Shown: positions 61,883 through 64,000 of the stretch, piece by piece
Layout of the letters: every line of letters starts with the position of its first letter
Numbering within the stretch: position 1 is the stretch's first letter
Assembly: GCA_002307275.1 (NCBI GenBank)
Contig: DBTX01000078.1
Location: 62,001 to 126,000 of the forward strand
From: Hungateiclostridiaceae bacterium UBA1305
GTDB taxonomy: Bacteria; Bacillota; Clostridia; Acetivibrionales; DTU013
Direction of reading: 5' to 3'
Length of the DNA: 64,000 nt
Position numbers and translations under genes: made by a program
The notes under the pieces: model-generated
The model's database searches: none
Seen by the model: only the letters and a program-made list of their open reading frames with translations
Told to the model about the DNA's origin: nothing

Positions 61883-62183
61883 GACATATTTTAAGGGCAT
61901 CGACCACGGCGGGGCCAACGGTCTCCTTATGTCAGAGTATCTCAGGCTGGTGGAACAAAGGAAGCCGGAACTTGCGGAAAAGATTCTGGCCGCCCTTGGT
62001 CTCCCTTCCCTGGATCGGTTCAGGGAAGGGACAGGTCTTTTGTTCACAAGTAAGGAAAAGATTAGTAAGGAAGAAATCCTGCGTTACAGCGGGAAGGCGA
62101 TAAAAACCGGAAACATAGGAAACTGCATTGTAAAACCGGCAGAAGAGGACATCTGAGAAATGTATATAAGGTCTTTTGCCTGA
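61872..62183 (+). pseudogene. C-terminal third of an iron-containing alcohol dehydrogenase
   Basis: The frame reads LTYFKGIDHGGANGLLMSEY, then ELAEKILAALGLPSLDRF and NIGNCIVKPAEEDI, stopping at 62154. After the TGA the same frame continues EMYIRSFA before the next stop, the natural end of this family. The H-G-x-A-N metal/substrate motif and C-terminal helices match Fe-ADH proteins. The N-terminal two thirds are missing and there is no start or ribosome site. Confidence 0.6.
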
Positions 62184-62254
62184 AGTCGGGGTTGGACAAT
62201 ACAGCAGTGAAAATGACAATAACGCCATGAAACAATATCTGGGAGGGATCATGT

Positions 62255-63085
62255 ATGGCAGCAGCAACAAGCATCACAAAGGAGTATCAGAAGTTTACCC
62301 CTATGGAAAATGAGACAGATACGGAAATCAAAATTGAAGACCTGTGGGTCAAATTCCCTGATAAAAATGGCGGAGAACCGGTTACCGCGCTTCAAAATAT
62401 CAATATGGACATCAAGCAGGGTGAATTCGTCTCGCTGGTCGGCCCTTCCGGATGCGGAAAGACTACCTTGCTGCGTACCATTGCGGATCTCCAGCCGCCA
62501 AGCACGGGTAACATATCGGTCAGGGGAAAGACGCCAAGGGAAATCCGCCTTCAGAAGAAATATGGAATCGTATTTCAAAATCCTGTCCTTTATGAGTGGA
62601 GAACCGTTAGAAGAAATGTATGCATGCCAATGGAGCTGATGGGACTTCCCAAAAAATACAGGACGGCCCGGGTAACGGAAATGCTGGAAATGGTGGGCCT
62701 CTATAACTTCGGGAAGTTGTATCCCCACGAGCTCAGCGGCGGTATGCAGCAAAGAGTCGGGATTGCCAGAGCCCTGGCCATCAAGCCTGAAATTCTTCTG
62801 ATGGATGAGCCTTTTTCCGCACTGGATGAATTCACGAAGGAAAAGCTTCATGAGGATCTGCAGACAATCTGGAGCAAGACCAACAAGACCATATTGTTTG
62901 TGACTCATAATATTCAGGAGGCAGTCTTTCTATCCGACAGGGTCATTGTTATGTCGCCTCATCCGGGCAGGATTTCGGCGATTGTAGATATTGACCTGCC
63001 GAGGCCGAGGACACTGGCAACCAGAGATACCACGGAATTCAACGCCTTGGTTTCAAAGGTAAGGAACAGCTTCGAGGGGGTATGA
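62255..63085 (+). CDS. NitT/TauT-type ABC transporter ATP-binding protein
   Basis: A 276-residue import ATPase. Walker A is GPSGCGKTT, the signature is ELSGGMQQRVGIARAL, Walker B is ILLMDEPFSALDEF and the H-loop is FVTHNIQEAVFLSD. GGGAGG lies eight bases before ATG 62255; a nearby ATG at 62251 is out of frame. The family moves nitrate, sulfonates, cyanate, pyrimidine or thiamine precursors. The substrate-binding protein is not in view. It overlaps the permease gene by four bases (ATGA). Confidence 0.92.
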   Translation: MAAATSITKEYQKFTPMENETDTEIKIEDLWVKFPDKNGGEPVTALQNINMDIKQGEFVSLVGPSGCGKTTLLRTIADLQPPSTGNISVRGKTPREIRLQKKYGIVFQNPVLYEWRTVRRNVCMPMELMGLPKKYRTARVTEMLEMVGLYNFGKLYPHELSGGMQQRVGIARALAIKPEILLMDEPFSALDEFTKEKLHEDLQTIWSKTNKTILFVTHNIQEAVFLSDRVIVMSPHPGRISAIVDIDLPRPRTLATRDTTEFNALVSKVRNSFEGV

Positions 63086-63900
63086 ACTTGGGAAAAATAA
63101 AAAAAGCCTTATTGTCGAAGCAAATGGTCATCGCATACTGGGTGCTCGGATTGGTTGTCATCTGGGAGATATTGGCCGTCATAATTGAACATACAAAGCG
63201 TACCCCGGAGAATGTACTTCCTCATTTGCACCAGATTGCTCAGTCCATATTCAGCAAAGATTTGGTCAATATGGATCAGACAGCGCTGCAGATCGTTTTA
63301 AGCAATACGGGAATAACACTGCAAAGAGCCGGGATCGGATTTTTAATTGGTATTGCGGTCGGCTACCTTCTGGCGCTCATCATGAACATGTTCTCCTGGG
63401 CGGAAAAGGTCGTCTTTCCCTACCTCATGATCATTCAGATGATACCGATTCTCGGCATGGCTCCCATTGTGCTTGCTATGACGAAGGATATCAACAAAAG
63501 CCGCATTGTGATTGCCGCATTATTGACCTTCTATCCCGTAGCAACCAATACGCTGGCTGGATTCAAATCGGTAATGAAGGAAAAGCATGAGTTGATGTAT
63601 TCCATGGCGGCAAAAAAATCCGATGTCTATAAAAAGCTGCTGATTCCGGCAAGTATGCCATATTTTTTTACAGGCTTGAAAATATCCGCTCCAATGGCAA
63701 TTACCGCCTCCATTCTGGTAGATACGCTTCAGGGCGGCGGCGGGCTCGGATGTATGCTGTCCCAATCCCTCAAGCACGCCATGACCATTTATGTATTCTG
63801 GCAGATCGTTTTCCTGAGCGCAATCATCGGGATAGCAAGTTATTATTTGATGTCAGTGATTGAAAAATTAATTTCGCCGTATAAAAAGGTCGGCAGGTGA
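63082..63900 (+). CDS. NitT/TauT-type ABC transporter permease
   Basis: A 272-residue binding-protein-dependent permease with six helices. The EAA-type coupling loop is in ELMYSMAAKKSDVYKKLLIP, preceded by FYPVATNTLAGFKSV. It is coupled to the ATPase upstream and followed 12 bases later by another start codon in the same operon. Confidence 0.92.
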   Translation: MNLGKIKKALLSKQMVIAYWVLGLVVIWEILAVIIEHTKRTPENVLPHLHQIAQSIFSKDLVNMDQTALQIVLSNTGITLQRAGIGFLIGIAVGYLLALIMNMFSWAEKVVFPYLMIIQMIPILGMAPIVLAMTKDINKSRIVIAALLTFYPVATNTLAGFKSVMKEKHELMYSMAAKKSDVYKKLLIPASMPYFFTGLKISAPMAITASILVDTLQGGGGLGCMLSQSLKHAMTIYVFWQIVFLSAIIGIASYYLMSVIEKLISPYKKVGR

Positions 63901-63912
63901 GAAGGTGAACAA

Positions 63913-64000
63913 ATGGAAATAGAAAAATTACAGGACCGAACCAATGTTGAGAAACTCACAACCGTATTATACCCGGTTTTATTCGGCATATTTATCGCTG
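63913..64000 (+). CDS. Second membrane subunit of the ABC importer, 3' end outside window
   Basis: ATG 63913 follows GAGAAGGTG and reads MEIEKLQDRTNVEKL before a hydrophobic stretch (TVLYPVLFGIFIA) cut by the window end. A short cytoplasmic N-terminus followed by a membrane helix, immediately after one permease gene, suggests the second permease of the transporter. Only 29 codons are visible. Confidence 0.55.
   Translation, partial: MEIEKLQDRTNVEKLTTVLYPVLFGIFIA

Overview
The window reads as a chromosomal segment of a low-to-mid GC Gram-positive anaerobe, most likely a spore-forming member of the Clostridia. The arguments are a YabG sporulation protease, an S-layer-homology protein, a TM1266-type iron-only hydrogenase regulator, a bacteriohemerythrin, a clostridial-type 4-hydroxybutyrate dehydrogenase, strong purine-rich ribosome binding sites, and frequent GTG/TTG starts. 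I cannot name the genus. No rRNA, tRNA, CRISPR array or intact transposase was seen.

Layout. 0-7.5 kb (+): a two-gene gamma-butyrolactone/4-hydroxybutyrate unit (iron alcohol dehydrogenase plus AttM/BlcC-like lactonase), then a MacA-MacB-type ABC efflux set with its own response regulator and histidine kinase. 7.6-10.9 kb (-): VOC protein, DeoC, CPBP protease, TIM-barrel sugar isomerase, TM1266-like regulator. 11-14.6 kb (+): cytidylate-kinase-like protein, YabG, bacteriohemerythrin, an internally deleted lipid kinase and two small membrane proteins. 14.7-19.4 kb: a heterodimeric ABC exporter with one degenerate ATP site, divergent from an AraC regulator. 19.4-23.3 kb is accessory ground: a frameshifted phage-type regulator, a HipBA module, a serine-recombinase stub and a broken MFS gene. 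23.3-27.3 kb (-): an AldB-like aldehyde dehydrogenase, a TetR regulator with a 38-bp perfect palindrome at its start, and an acyl-CoA synthetase. 27.6-32 kb (-): a YetF-like protein, then a LacI-controlled operon of one Gfo/Idh/MocA oxidoreductase and two sugar isomerase/epimerases. 32-37.8 kb (-): membrane proteins, a MefA-like MFS pump and a MerR-zinc ribbon-methyltransferase fusion. 37.9-43.6 kb: a PhzF protein, a large degenerate-KaiC/PPDK_N fusion, and an ArsR-ArsP-like permease-thioredoxin operon. 44-48.3 kb: a DUF3784/PH protein, a MocR regulator divergent from a PLP decarboxylase, and a collapsed PhzF pseudogene. 48.3-53.4 kb (-): an SLH protein, threonine aldolase, and MurF-Ddl for cell-wall D-Ala-D-Ala. 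53.7-60.2 kb: an XRE regulator, gene debris, a GH31 glycosidase divergent from an AraC regulator, a PHP phosphoesterase and a MATE pump. 60.5-64 kb: a choline-kinase-like protein, an orphan promoter/terminator, gene debris, and a NitT/TauT-type ABC importer running off the end.

Two themes stand out. First, many compact efflux or catabolic units carry their own regulator and visible operator palindromes (TetR, LacI, MocR, HipB). Second, the intergenic spaces contain at least nine remnants of broken genes. Several keep only one end, and two keep both ends with the middle deleted, which points to frequent deletion in this lineage. The most unusual proteins are the MerR-zinc ribbon-methyltransferase fusion and the KaiC-like/PPDK_N fusion that lacks the phosphohistidine domain.
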